Shown here: one piece after another, positions 1 to 7,757 of the stretch
Layout of the letters: each line of letters begins with the position of its first letter
How positions within the stretch are numbered: position 1 is the stretch's first letter
Source: Thalassobius vesicularis
GTDB lineage: Bacteria; Pseudomonadota; Alphaproteobacteria; Rhodobacterales; Rhodobacteraceae
Direction: 5' to 3'
Assembly: GCF_004799325.1 (NCBI RefSeq)
Contig: NZ_SSMD01000005.1
Location: 1-64,000 of the forward strand
DNA: 64,000 bases
Position numbers and translations under genes: made by a program
The notes under the pieces: model-generated
Seen by the model: the letters and a program-made list of their open reading frames with translations, nothing else
Database searches by the model: none
Told to the model about the DNA's origin: nothing

Positions 1-90
1 CCCGATCCCTTCCCGAACTCGGAAGTTAAGTGCATGAACGCCAATGGTACTGCGACTCAAGTCGTGGGAGAGTAGGTCACCGCCAAACCT
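1..90 (+). rRNA. rrf: 5S ribosomal RNA, 3' part
   Basis: The window opens inside a 5S rRNA. The segment carries the conserved CCCGAACTCGGAAGT and GGGAGAGTAGGTCACCGCC blocks and ends at CAAACCT, typical of rhodobacteral 5S. The 5' part (about 25-30 nt) is outside the window. It is followed 42 nt later by an initiator tRNA, the usual end of an alphaproteobacterial rRNA operon. Confidence 0.93.
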
Positions 91-131
91 AGTAATAACC
101 AGAAATCTCTCTATAAGATGAAATAACTTGC

Positions 132-208
<77 letters not shown>

Positions 209-218
209 AATATAAAAC

Positions 219-252
219 GGCCCTGTAGCGCTCTCCCGCACAGGGCCTTTTT
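219..252 (+). terminator. Rho-independent terminator of the rRNA operon
   Basis: The arms GGCCCTGT (219-226) and ACAGGGCC (240-247) pair perfectly and are followed by five T. It lies 10 nt after the tRNA-fMet CCA end. Confidence 0.9.
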
Positions 253-409
253 GTTTGTGTCCGATAGGTGTCCGAAAAGGACGTGGTCTTCATGACCTGG
301 GAACTAAGTCCAATCGAACCCGGTACACCTTTTTTATGGGGATCGCATATTGAACTCGCGCCACTCTCCCAGATTTAGCCACAAGAAGTTTTGAGAAATT
401 CAGGTGGTT

Positions 410-724
410 CACATTGGTGCAGTGAAGTGCCTATCTGGCAAGTGTTCAAGCATCTGCTCCGCCAGCATCTTCTTGAGCTTGGCGGTCTCGGCCTCCAGCA
501 TTTTCAACTGGCGTGTGTCAGATACTTCCATGCCGCCATACTTAGATCGCCACTTTTAGAACGGCGCGTCGCTGAACCCGTGCTTGCGGCACAGTTCCTT
601 CGCGCCGAGCCCCGCCTGATGCTCCTTCAAGATGCCAATGATTTGTTCCTCGCTGAAACGGCTTCTCTTCATCGTCTGTCTCCTTCGTCAGAGAACAGGC
701 TAACCTCAAATCGAGGACTTTTCA
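410..724 (-). mobile_element. IS3-family remnant: orfA transposase fragment with internal stop
   Basis: On the minus strand an ATG at 672 opens a reading frame starting MKRSRFSEEQIIGILKEHQA, a classic IS3 (IS407/IS51-type) OrfA N-terminus with its helix-turn-helix. A TAA at 558-556 (codon 39) interrupts it just before KWRSKYGGM, where OrfA proteins normally read YKWRSKYGG. The frame continues through the leucine-zipper-like LEAETAKLKKMLAEQML and then diverges. No orfB is present. The left terminus probably starts with TGA at 724, upstream of an AGGAGAC ribosome site. The element is dead and 3' truncated. The 255-410 stretch beside it holds nothing I recognise. Confidence 0.8.
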
Positions 725-904
725 GAGGAGCAGGTCAACACCTTCGGCGGCTGGAAGGACTCGTCCTTCCGCTCGTACAACATGAACGGTCAGGATGTGG
801 TCGAGTTCTACATCCAGCTCAAGACAGCCACCGTCTGCTTCCCCGAGGTGGGTAGCGATGGCCCGGCCTTCACGATGCCGACCTTCGGGGCGACGGCCGG
901 TTAA
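725..904 (+). pseudogene. 3' fragment of an aldehyde-dehydrogenase-family gene
   Basis: An open frame without a start runs from the IS boundary to TAA at 902-904 (59 codons). It reads FGGWKDSS, then DVVEFYIQLKTATV, which resembles the C-terminal end of aldehyde dehydrogenases (FGGxKxSG ... FYTxxKTVT). It ends naturally and is followed by a strong terminator, so this is the true 3' end of a gene whose body was lost, apparently through the adjacent IS insertion and deletion. Exact subfamily (methylmalonate-semialdehyde or another aldehyde) cannot be told from 59 residues. Confidence 0.55.
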
Positions 905-924
905 TCCAGCCACACCTGCCGACA

Positions 925-955
925 GCCGCCCGGTTCTTCCTCCGGGCGGCTTTTT
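925..955 (+). terminator. Rho-independent terminator after the aldehyde dehydrogenase fragment
   Basis: GCCGCCCGG (925-933) pairs with CCGGGCGGC (942-950), with a loop of eight, followed by TTTTT. It survives 20 nt after the stop codon of the truncated gene. Confidence 0.88.
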
Positions 956-1123
956 GCTGCGCGGACAGGTGAAATCCTGCCCGGCCCAAGGCTTGGGCGG
1001 TCTTCCGCTACCGGCCGCGCACATCCGGTCACAAACGCTTGCGCCGCATTTACTTGGCCTTGGATTCAAGCGCATACTAAGGACAATCGCCTGCAATTCG
1101 CGGGTTTAAAGGAGGCTTTCACA

Positions 1124-1768
1124 ATGAAAAAGCTTACGATGACCGTCCTGTTCGCCCTGGCCTCCACTCAGGCGATGGCAGGTAGCTGGGAAACCCGCTG
1201 CGAAACGAAATCCGTGCCTTATCAGGAAACCGTCAAGGGCGGTAACGCCGGCGAGGTGATCGGCGGCGCAGTGATCGGTGGTGTGATCGGCAAGGTTGTC
1301 ACCGGCAAAAAGGGTGGTGCTGCGGTTGGCGCTGTCATCGGTGGCGCCGTCGCGAACGAGGCCAGCCGCCGCACCGTGACCAAGTACAAGGATGTGGAGA
1401 CCTGCTCCAAGGTCTACATCCCGTCTGAAATCTACGACCGCGTGATGCTGCGCGAAACCATCCAGCGCCTCAACGGCGGCGAGCGGCTGAACCGCGAACT
1501 GGTCAAGGACGTGCAATACACCATCGGCGTTCATGCTGATGGCGTCTGGGGCCCGCAATCTGTCCGCGCGGCGAATGCCTATCTGGCCGGCGACACGCCC
1601 GCCACGCCTGTGACGCCGCCCGCCACGGGCGATGGCTCGGCGCTTTATTCGCTGATCGTGAACAACGTGGTGGTGATCAACTCCTACGATCTGGGCGCGA
1701 TTGACGAGATCAAGCAGGGCCTGCTGCGCGCGGGCGTCACCGCCTCGATCGAGGTTGACACCCAGTAA
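1124..1768 (+). CDS. Glycine-zipper envelope protein (17-kDa-antigen-like)
   Basis: A 214-aa predicted exported protein. Residues 1-19 form a signal peptide ending AMA|G. Residues about 40-80 are a glycine zipper ([13 protein letters not shown] ... [18 protein letters not shown]) of the Rick_17kDa / YMGG type, which is membrane-associated. Residues about 115-155 ([29 protein letters not shown]) look like a partial peptidoglycan-binding-1 repeat. A Pro/Thr linker leads to a C-terminal segment of unknown role. The start is set by AAAGGAGG nine bases upstream. A role in the envelope is inferred; no catalytic residues are visible. Confidence 0.85.
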   Translation: MKKLTMTVLFALASTQAMAGSWETRCETKSVPYQETVKGGNAGEVIGGAVIGGVIGKVVTGKKGGAAVGAVIGGAVANEASRRTVTKYKDVETCSKVYIPSEIYDRVMLRETIQRLNGGERLNRELVKDVQYTIGVHADGVWGPQSVRAANAYLAGDTPATPVTPPATGDGSALYSLIVNNVVVINSYDLGAIDEIKQGLLRAGVTASIEVDTQ

Positions 1769-1777
1769 CACCGCACC

Positions 1778-1804
1778 GGCGACGGGCTGAAACGGCCCGT
1801 CGCC
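1778..1804 (+). terminator. Perfect 10-bp hairpin after the envelope-protein gene
   Basis: GGCGACGGGC (1778-1787) pairs fully with GCCCGTCGCC (1795-1804), loop of seven. There is no T run, so it may be a weak or Rho-assisted terminator. Confidence 0.5.
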
Positions 1805-1911
1805 CCCGCTTTCCGGTGGATCGACGCTCGCCACGCCCCCGTGCGCGATGCGAATTGAGTTCGCCGCGTCGGCGTCCTATATATGTGCACGACCCCAACG
1901 CGCGAAAATCC

Positions 1912-3936
1912 ATGACACCGCTGTTCAAACTGCCCCCCGCCGGCGACAAAGCCGCGCCCTTCCTGCCTATGACCCGCGCCGAGATGAACCGGCTGGGCTG
2001 GGACGAATGCGACATCATCCTTGTGACCGGGGATGCCTATGTCGATCACCCCAGCTTTGGCATGGCGATCATCGGCCGCCTGCTCGAGGCGCAGGGATTT
2101 CGCGTCGGCATCATCTCGCAGCCCGACTGGCAATCGGCCGAGGCGTTCAAGGAACTGGGCCGTCCGCGCCTGTTCTTCGGCGTGACCGGCGGCAACATGG
2201 ACTCGATGGTCAATCGCTACACCTCGGACCGCAAGATCCGCAGCGACGACGCCTACACGGCGGGCGGCGACGGCGGCAAACGGCCCGACCGCAGCACCAT
2301 CGTCTATTCGCAACGCTGCCGCGAGGCGTACAAGGACGTTCCGCTGGTTCTGGGCGGGATCGAGGCGTCGCTGCGCCGGATCGCCCATTACGACTACTGG
2401 TCGGACAAGGTCCGCCGCTCGATCCTGGCCGATGCCAAGGCCGACATCCTGCTTTACGGCAACGCCGAACGCGCCGTGGTCGAGGTCGCCCTGCGTCTGG
2501 CCGCCGGCCAATCCCCGCGTGATCTGGACGACATCCGCGGCGTCGCGCTGTTCCGCCCGGTCCCCGAGGGCTACACCGAACTGCCCGCCGATGATCTGGA
2601 ATCCGCCGACGAAGGCGCCACCCGCAAGCCCGGCAACACCGTGATCCGTCTGCCCTCTTTCGAGCAGGTCGAGATCGACAAAGAGGCGTATGCCCGCGCC
2701 TCTCGCGTCTTGCACCGCGAGGCGAACCCCGGCAACGCCCGCCCGCTGGTCCAGCGCCACGGCGACCGCGATCTGTGGCTGAACCCGCCGCCCATTCCGC
2801 TGTCGTCCGAAGAGATGGACGCTGTTTACGACCTGCCTTATGCGCGGGCGCCGCACCCGTCTTATGGCGACGCGAAAATCCCCGCCTGGGACATGATCAA
2901 GACCTCGGTCACCGTGATGCGCGGCTGTTTCGGCGGCTGCACCTTCTGCTCGATTACCGAGCATGAAGGCCGCATCATCCAAAGCCGGTCTGAGGCGTCG
3001 ATCCTGCGCGAGATCGAACAGATCCGCGACAAGACCCCCGGCTTTGCGGGCGTGATCTCGGATATCGGCGGGCCGACCGCCAACATGTACCGCATGGCCT
3101 GCAAAGACCCCAATATCGAGAAGAACTGCCGCCTGCCGTCCTGCGTCTTCCCCGATATCTGCCCGAACCTGAACACCAGCCATGACGAACTGATCCGACT
3201 CTACCGCAAAGTGCGCGAGGTGAAGGGCATCAAGAAGGTCATGGTCGCCTCGGGCGTGCGCTACGATCTGGCCGTCAAAAGCCCGGAATATATCGAGGAG
3301 CTGGTGACGCACCACGTCGGCGGCTACCTTAAAATCGCCCCCGAGCATACCGAGCGCGGCCCACTGGACGTCATGATGAAGCCCGGCATCGGCACCTATG
3401 ACCGCTTCAAGGAAATGTTCGACGAAGCGGCCAAGAAGGCCGGCAAGAAATACTACCTGATCCCCTATTTCATCGCCGCTCACCCCGGCACGTCCGACGA
3501 GGACATGATGAACCTGGCGATCTGGCTGAAGAAAAACCGCTATCGCGCCGATCAGGTCCAGACCTTCCTGCCGTCCCCGATGGCGACGGCCACGGCGATG
3601 TATCACACCGGGGTCAACACGCTCAAAGGCGTGCGGCGCGGCGGGTCGGAAAAGGTGGAAACCGTGCGCGGCGGGCGGCAGCGTCGCCTGCACAAGGCGT
3701 TCCTGCGCTACCACGATCCCGACAACTGGCCGCTGCTGCGCGAGGCGCTGAAATCCATGGGCCGCGCCGATCTGATCGGTCCGCGCCCGGATCAACTGGT
3801 GCCGCTGCACCAGCCTGCGGGCACGGGCAAGACCGGTGGGAAAAAAGGCGCGAAACCGGGGGCCAAGAATTTCGGTCGCCCCAATTCGCGCCCGATGAAG
3901 TTCACGACCAAGGGCGTGCCGTTCCCGAAAAAATAG
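1912..3936 (+). CDS. ygiQ: YgiQ family radical SAM protein
   Basis: A 674-aa member of the YgiQ family (UPF0313), radical S-adenosylmethionine proteins of undefined reaction. The [4Fe-4S] motif CxxxCxxC is formed by Cys339, Cys343 and Cys346 in GCFGGCTFC. The N-terminus ([27 protein letters not shown]) and the C-terminal domain ([17 protein letters not shown]) match the family, and the tail is Lys/Gly-rich. The frame is open 32 codons further upstream, but the ATG at 1912 gives the family's normal N-terminus. It converges on the methyltransferase gene with one base between the stops. Confidence 0.92.
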   Translation: MTPLFKLPPAGDKAAPFLPMTRAEMNRLGWDECDIILVTGDAYVDHPSFGMAIIGRLLEAQGFRVGIISQPDWQSAEAFKELGRPRLFFGVTGGNMDSMVNRYTSDRKIRSDDAYTAGGDGGKRPDRSTIVYSQRCREAYKDVPLVLGGIEASLRRIAHYDYWSDKVRRSILADAKADILLYGNAERAVVEVALRLAAGQSPRDLDDIRGVALFRPVPEGYTELPADDLESADEGATRKPGNTVIRLPSFEQVEIDKEAYARASRVLHREANPGNARPLVQRHGDRDLWLNPPPIPLSSEEMDAVYDLPYARAPHPSYGDAKIPAWDMIKTSVTVMRGCFGGCTFCSITEHEGRIIQSRSEASILREIEQIRDKTPGFAGVISDIGGPTANMYRMACKDPNIEKNCRLPSCVFPDICPNLNTSHDELIRLYRKVREVKGIKKVMVASGVRYDLAVKSPEYIEELVTHHVGGYLKIAPEHTERGPLDVMMKPGIGTYDRFKEMFDEAAKKAGKKYYLIPYFIAAHPGTSDEDMMNLAIWLKKNRYRADQVQTFLPSPMATATAMYHTGVNTLKGVRRGGSEKVETVRGGRQRRLHKAFLRYHDPDNWPLLREALKSMGRADLIGPRPDQLVPLHQPAGTGKTGGKKGAKPGAKNFGRPNSRPMKFTTKGVPFPKK

Positions 3937-3937
3937 G

Positions 3938-5251
3938 TCAGGCGCTTTCGGGCGCTTGATCCGCGCGTTGCAGCACGGCGGCGAAAAACCCGTCCGTGTC
4001 GTGGCGGGCAGGGGTCAGCGACAGGTACTCGGCCGGGGTCAGCCCGGTCAGGTTCGGCGCAGCCTCGGCCAGCGGAACCACCCGAAACGCCGGGTTTGCT
4101 GCCAGAAAGGCCGCGACCTGCGCCTCGTTCTCCTCGGGCAGCAGCGAACATGTCGCATAGACCAGCCGCCCGCCGGGTTTCACCAGCCGCGCCGCACTGG
4201 CCAGAATGCGCGATTGCAGGGCGATCAGCGCCTCCAGCCCCAGTTCCGGTGCGCGCCAGCGGGCATCGGGATTGCGCCGCCACGTGCCGGTGCCCGAGCA
4301 CGGCGCATCCACCAGCACCCGGTCAAACCCACCCTTGCGGCGCTTGACCCATTTGTCGGTCTCGCTGGCCAGCAGTCGGGTTTCGGCATTGTGCAGCCCC
4401 GCCTTGCGCAGCCGTTCTGCGCAGCGTTTCAGGCGCGATTCATTGACGTCGCAGGCCACCAGATGGCCCCGGTTGTTCATCTGCGCGGCCAGCGCCAGCG
4501 TCTTGCCGCCCGCACCGGCGCAGAAATCGACGACCCGCTCGCCCGGCTGGGCATCGACCAGCAGCGCCACCAGTTGCGAGCCTTCGTCCTGGATCTCGAT
4601 CTCGCCGGTTTTCAGCCCCGGCAGACGCGCCAGCGACAGCCGTTCGGGCAGGCGGATGCCGTTGGGCGACAGCGCGGTTGCCTCAGCCTCCAACCCCAGT
4701 TTGTGCAGTCCTTTCAGCACCTCGGCCCGGCTGGCCCGGATCGGATTGACCCGCAAATCCAGCGGAGGCGGCGTCAGCGTCGCCGCCATTTCCTTGGCAA
4801 ACGCCCCGCCAAACCGTTGCCGCAGCGGCGCCATCGCCCAGTCCGGACATTCCAGCCGCACCGCGTCGGGCATCTCGGGGTGCTCGATCGTGTGGTTGCG
4901 CAAGCCCGCCAGCAGGGCGCGTTCGGCATCGCTTAGCGGGGCAGGGGCGAATTTCGCCCCGTCGAACTGCCGCGCCACGTTGGAGGGCGAACGTCCCTGA
5001 CCCAGGATCAGCCAGGCCAGCAGTTGTGCGCGCGGGCTGTCCGCATGCCCCAGCCGCGCCAGCCACCACCCCAGCCGCGCCTGATGACGCAGCAGGGCGT
5101 ACAGCAGCTCCAGCATCGCGCCGCGGTCCTGCTCGTCGATGAAACGCCGGGACCGGAAGAACGACGAGGTCACCGCATCCACGGGTCGCGCGGTGCGTTC
5201 GACATCGGTCAGAAGATCAAGAGTAGCTTGCAGACGAGCAGCAGAGTTCAC
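3938..5251 (-). CDS. rsmB: RsmB/NOP-family 16S rRNA (cytosine-C5) methyltransferase
   Basis: A 437-aa RsmB-like enzyme that would methylate a cytosine of 16S rRNA using SAM. The N-terminal part resembles a NusB-like RNA-binding region. The Rossmann motif I is VDFCAGAGGKT. The two catalytic cysteines of m5C methyltransferases are present: Cys318 in DAPCSGTGTWRRNP and Cys368 in YATCSLLPEEN. I chose the GTG at 5251 because GGAGGCGCCCAATC precedes it; an in-frame ATG at 5317 lacks a ribosome site. RsmB versus another RsmB/RsmF-family member is not certain. Confidence 0.88.
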   Translation of the reverse strand: MNSAARLQATLDLLTDVERTARPVDAVTSSFFRSRRFIDEQDRGAMLELLYALLRHQARLGWWLARLGHADSPRAQLLAWLILGQGRSPSNVARQFDGAKFAPAPLSDAERALLAGLRNHTIEHPEMPDAVRLECPDWAMAPLRQRFGGAFAKEMAATLTPPPLDLRVNPIRASRAEVLKGLHKLGLEAEATALSPNGIRLPERLSLARLPGLKTGEIEIQDEGSQLVALLVDAQPGERVVDFCAGAGGKTLALAAQMNNRGHLVACDVNESRLKRCAERLRKAGLHNAETRLLASETDKWVKRRKGGFDRVLVDAPCSGTGTWRRNPDARWRAPELGLEALIALQSRILASAARLVKPGGRLVYATCSLLPEENEAQVAAFLAANPAFRVVPLAEAAPNLTGLTPAEYLSLTPARHDTDGFFAAVLQRADQAPESA

Positions 5252-5337
5252 GATTGGGCGCCTCCAGCGGCCTTGCGGCACATGGGGCGTGTTACCCGGA
5301 AACAGGGGGTGATGCAAACCGGGTTTGATCCGCGCCA

Positions 5338-5365
5338 GCCCCGAACGGCGCTCTGTGTTCGGGGC
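5338..5365 (-). terminator. Hairpin ending duplicated unit 1
   Basis: GCCCCGAAC and GTTCGGGGC (9 bp) flank a ten-base loop 14 nt past the stop codon of the secreted-protein gene. There is no T run on either side. The same hairpin recurs at 6371-6400. Confidence 0.6.
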
Positions 5366-5379
5366 CGGGCTTTGGGTGC

Positions 5380-6012
5380 TCAGACCAGAATGAAGTCGTC
5401 CAGCGCCATATCCCTGACGTAGACAGAGAGCTGGGTCAGCTCATGGTCGGTGAAAACGAAATCGAAGGCATCGTCGAAGTTCTGGAAACGCTGCCACTCA
5501 TAGGTCCCGTCTGACGAATTCACACTTCCGACAATCGTCAATTGATTGAAGCGGGGGTCGAATTCGAAATATAGTCCGTAAGAGCTGCCGTCCAAGCCAG
5601 TGCCGCGCAGGTTTATTAGTCCTGCACCATCGTTGTCATAGTCTTCGATCGACACGCCCGAGAATTCAAAAGTGTCGCCATCGACGTGCTCAATGAGCAT
5701 ATTTGCCCCGGGATTCATAGTTGAATACTCTAGGTCACCATCGCCATCCCAGTCCCTAATGTCGTGGCTTACACGCCCGCGCCATGCGGGGACGGTCGCG
5801 ATGAAATCGCCTTGCGAGTAATAGGAAATGTTCGTGCCGGGCGTGCTGCTGAACTCGCCCAAGTCAAAACCGAACACGGTTTCCGACAGAAACGGCACGT
5901 TATCCATGGCGATGCTGTGCCCGTTGGCGCCGTTGTTGTTGGGGTTGTTCGCAGTCCCGTTGTGGAAGTTCTGAGCCGCGTTGCCGTGGCCATAGGCGTT
6001 TCCGTTTGGCAT
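5380..6012 (-). CDS. Putative secreted Ca-binding protein, copy 1 (unrecognised family)
   Basis: A 210-aa acidic protein that I cannot place in a named family. Residues 1-42 are Asn/Gly/His-rich low complexity (NNPNNNGANGHS). Two Asp-rich loops resemble calcium-binding DxDxDG sites: DWDGDGDLEY and EDYDNDG. There is no N-terminal signal peptide. The C-terminus DMALDDFILV ends in an acidic residue followed by hydrophobic residues, as in many type I secretion substrates. The ATG at 6012 is chosen for its GGGAGAG ribosome site, shared with copy 2. Type I export is an inference; no exporter genes are nearby. Confidence 0.75.
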   Translation of the reverse strand: MPNGNAYGHGNAAQNFHNGTANNPNNNGANGHSIAMDNVPFLSETVFGFDLGEFSSTPGTNISYYSQGDFIATVPAWRGRVSHDIRDWDGDGDLEYSTMNPGANMLIEHVDGDTFEFSGVSIEDYDNDGAGLINLRGTGLDGSSYGLYFEFDPRFNQLTIVGSVNSSDGTYEWQRFQNFDDAFDFVFTDHELTQLSVYVRDMALDDFILV

Positions 6013-6185
6013 CGTTCTCTCCCAAATAGGTTTGCAACCAAAGGGATAGGATTGCATATCCATATGATTAACAAGACAAAAATTTTCGATGCCGACCGTT
6101 GGTTGCCAGGCGGATCGGGCAGGCAAGCGACACCCAGGTCAGAACAAAAACGGATGGGGATTTTGATGCACGTCGGGGTCGGTCT

Positions 6186-6206
6186 CTTGTAATGTGTTGA
6201 CATAAT
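6186..6206 (-). promoter_or_regulatory. Conserved 21-nt block upstream of copy 1
   Basis: The plus-strand sequence CTTGTAATGTGTTGACATAA plus one T is identical at 7216-7236, while flanking bases differ. It contains TGTGTTGACA, an imperfect inverted repeat. Conservation implies function (promoter or operator), but which one is not shown. Confidence 0.5.
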
Positions 6207-6209
6207 ACG

Positions 6210-6235
6210 AAAAACGCCCAAATTTTGGGCGCTTT
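6210..6235. terminator. Terminator-like hairpin inside the leader
   Basis: CGCCCAAA and TTTGGGCG form a perfect stem flanked by an A run on one side and CTTTT on the other, so it could terminate in either direction. On the minus strand it lies between the twin palindromes and the gene, where it could act as an attenuator. The counterpart in unit 2 (about 7238-7258) is weaker. Confidence 0.5.
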
Positions 6236-6317
6236 TCGAGTGGCGATGGCGGCGGGGTGGGGGCCGTGTGGTAGCCTGCCTAAAAAAGGTCGGCGATCCA
6301 GAGGCGGCTGTCGCGGA

Positions 6318-6349
6318 AACAATTTGTTACTGTCGGGCGAACAATTGTT
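6318..6349 (-). promoter_or_regulatory. Twin operator-like palindromes, unit 1
   Basis: AACAATTTGTT (6318-6328) and AACAATTGTT (6340-6349) start exactly 22 bp apart, two helical turns. Both are perfect inverted repeats in otherwise GC-rich DNA. The same pair, same spacing, occurs in unit 2. This suggests a dimeric regulator binding side by side; the regulator is unknown. Confidence 0.6.
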
Positions 6350-6370
6350 TGCGGTCAGGCGCTGAATTCT

Positions 6371-6400
6371 GGCCCCGAACGGCGCTCTGTGTTCGGGGCC
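6371..6400 (-). terminator. Hairpin ending duplicated unit 2
   Basis: GGCCCCGAAC and GTTCGGGGCC (10 bp) lie 14 nt past the stop of copy 2, matching the hairpin after copy 1. No T run follows. Confidence 0.6.
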
Positions 6401-6413
6401 GGGCTTTGGGTGC

Positions 6414-7043
6414 TCAGACCAGAATGAAGTCGTCCAGCGCCATGCCGAAAGCCACGCAACTGAGCTGGGTCAGCTCCTGATCGGCGAAAACGAAATCGAA
6501 GGCGTCGTCGAAGTTCTGGAAATCCTGCACCTGATAAGTGCCGTCTGGCGAAGACACGTGGCCGCGATAGGTCATTTCACGGAGGGCGGATGAGTAAATG
6601 CTAGTCAGGAGGTACGAACTGCCGTCCGCGCCACCGCCGTTCATGGACACATAGCCCACGCCATCGTTGTCATAGTCTTCGATCGACACGCCCGAGAATT
6701 CGAACGTGTCGCCGTTTGCGCGCTCGATAATGAGATCGCCGAGTCCCGGGGTACGATACTCTAGGTCACCGTCGCCATCCCAGTCCCCCACACCGATGTT
6801 TCCAAACGAAAACGGCGCAGAGACGGTCCCGATGAAATCGCCTTGTGTGTAATAGGCAGTGTCTGCGCCGGGCGTGCCGCTGACCTCGGCAGAGTCAAAG
6901 CCAAAGCCGCTGCCCGCCAGAAACGGCACGTTGTCCATGGCGATGCTATGCCCGTTGGCGCCGTTGTTGTTGGGGTTGTTCGCAGTCCCGTTGTGGAAGT
7001 TCTGGGCTGCGTTGCTGTGGCCATTGGCTTGTCCGTTTGGCAT
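6414..7043 (-). CDS. Putative secreted Ca-binding protein, copy 2 (unrecognised family)
   Basis: A 209-aa paralogue of the neighbouring gene, nearly identical over residues 9-42 (NAAQNFHNGTANNPNNNGANG...) and at the Asp-rich loops DWDGDGDLEY and EDYDNDG. It also shares the C-terminal FQNFDDAFDFVF and MALDDFILV segments, while residues about 45-75, 95-110 and 130-165 have diverged. The ATG at 7043 has AGGAGAG upstream. One Cys near the C-terminus is absent from copy 1. Family and function are unknown; type I secretion is inferred from the acidic-then-hydrophobic C-terminus. Confidence 0.75.
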   Translation of the reverse strand: MPNGQANGHSNAAQNFHNGTANNPNNNGANGHSIAMDNVPFLAGSGFGFDSAEVSGTPGADTAYYTQGDFIGTVSAPFSFGNIGVGDWDGDGDLEYRTPGLGDLIIERANGDTFEFSGVSIEDYDNDGVGYVSMNGGGADGSSYLLTSIYSSALREMTYRGHVSSPDGTYQVQDFQNFDDAFDFVFADQELTQLSCVAFGMALDDFILV

Positions 7044-7215
7044 CGATCTCTCCTGGATATGTTTTTGATCAAACGGATAGGATGGCATATCCGATTGATT
7101 AACAAGATAAAAAATTGCTGCCGTCAATCATTGGCCTCGGAGAGGCGGGGCAGGAGGCGGGCCCGCGTGTCAGAAAATCTTGGATGGGAAGACCGGCGGG
7201 TCCCGGGGCCAATTT

Positions 7216-7236
7216 CTTGTAATGTGTTGACATAAT
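7216..7236 (-). promoter_or_regulatory. Conserved 21-nt block upstream of copy 2
   Basis: Identical to 6186-6206 and at the same distance (about 175 nt) upstream of the start codon. See the unit-1 entry for its internal symmetry. Confidence 0.5.
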
Positions 7237-7347
7237 TCAGAAAAGCCTAATTTTTGGGCAATTTTGAATCGCGGTGACATCAGCGCGGATTGGGTTTTCG
7301 TCGGCCTGCCCATCAAGGTCCGACGATCCGGAAATAATGTGCGCGGA

Positions 7348-7380
7348 AACAAATTGTTGCGGCGATACGAACAATATTCT
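7348..7380 (-). promoter_or_regulatory. Twin operator-like palindromes, unit 2
   Basis: AACAAATTGTT (7348-7358) is a perfect inverted repeat. The second site at 7370, AACAATATTCT, has decayed but keeps the 22-bp spacing of unit 1. The distance to the start codon (305 nt) matches unit 1 (306 nt). Confidence 0.5.
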
Positions 7381-7383
7381 GCG

Positions 7384-7693
7384 CCCGTTAGCACGCCGGC
7401 GGCACCGCGGCGAACAGGTTCAGCTGCAACCAGTCGGGAAAGGCGCGCACCAGCTCGGTCGGGCCGTGCAGGTCGATGCGGCCAAAAAAGAACTGGGCCT
7501 GGACTTCTTCGCCAAGATGAAGGCCCGCATGGCCGAAAGCGGCCCGACCCCGCTGGGCCTGCAACTGGTGATGGGCGCGACCTCCAAGTCATGGTGGGCC
7601 CCTCTCCGGGCCGGTTCCGACGCGCGGATGCAACGGCCGATCCTGTTTCGCGTGATGCCGCACGGTAGATTGTTCTGGCACACATCTGCTTAA
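7384..7693 (+). pseudogene. Gene debris, C-terminal fragment of unknown protein
   Basis: Between the duplication and the next gene, a plus-strand frame ending at TAA 7691-7693 contains a stretch with good host codon usage (ELGLDFFAKMKARMAES ... LGLQLVMGAT) but no convincing start. A minus-strand frame over 7395-7470 (RIDLHGPTELVRAFPDWL) also looks coding-like. I read this as remnants of one or two lost genes rather than a working one; the parent family is not recognised. Confidence 0.3.
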
Positions 7694-7703
7694 CATGTTA
7701 AGC
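7688..7703. promoter_or_regulatory. Perfect 16-bp palindrome GCTTAACATGTTAAGC
   Basis: It lies 55 nt upstream of the TPP-enzyme start codon, a reasonable operator position. AT-rich centre in GC-rich surroundings. The binding regulator is unknown. Confidence 0.45.
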
Positions 7704-7757
7704 AAAGATCGGGCGTCATCTAGCGCCAACCGAGTGGATCACCAAGGGGGAAATGAC

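Larger units (their letters stand above)
6013..6413 (-). promoter_or_regulatory. Long leader and control region of copy 1 (400 nt, no gene)
   Basis: Reading toward the gene on the minus strand, it contains twin palindromes (6318-6349), a terminator-like hairpin (6210-6235), a 21-nt block conserved with copy 2 (6186-6206), then about 170 nt of leader. No open frame of note lies on this strand. The hairpin 6371-6400 belongs to the end of copy 2. Confidence 0.6.
5338..7380 (-). repeat. Tandem direct duplication, two units of ~1.03 kb
   Basis: Matching landmarks recur at constant distance: terminal hairpin 5338/6372 (1034), gene end 5380/6414 (1034), gene start 6012/7043 (1031), a 21-nt conserved block 6186/7216 (1030), and operator-like palindromes 6318/7348 (1030). 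Coding ends and control elements are near identical, while the middles of the genes and the leaders have diverged. The duplication is therefore old enough to have drifted but retains its regulation. Confidence 0.9.

Noticed and set aside
391-855. 154-codon plus-strand open frame over the IS remnant
   Set aside because: It is antisense to the IS3 orfA fragment and runs out of frame into the dehydrogenase fragment; it has no motif of its own.
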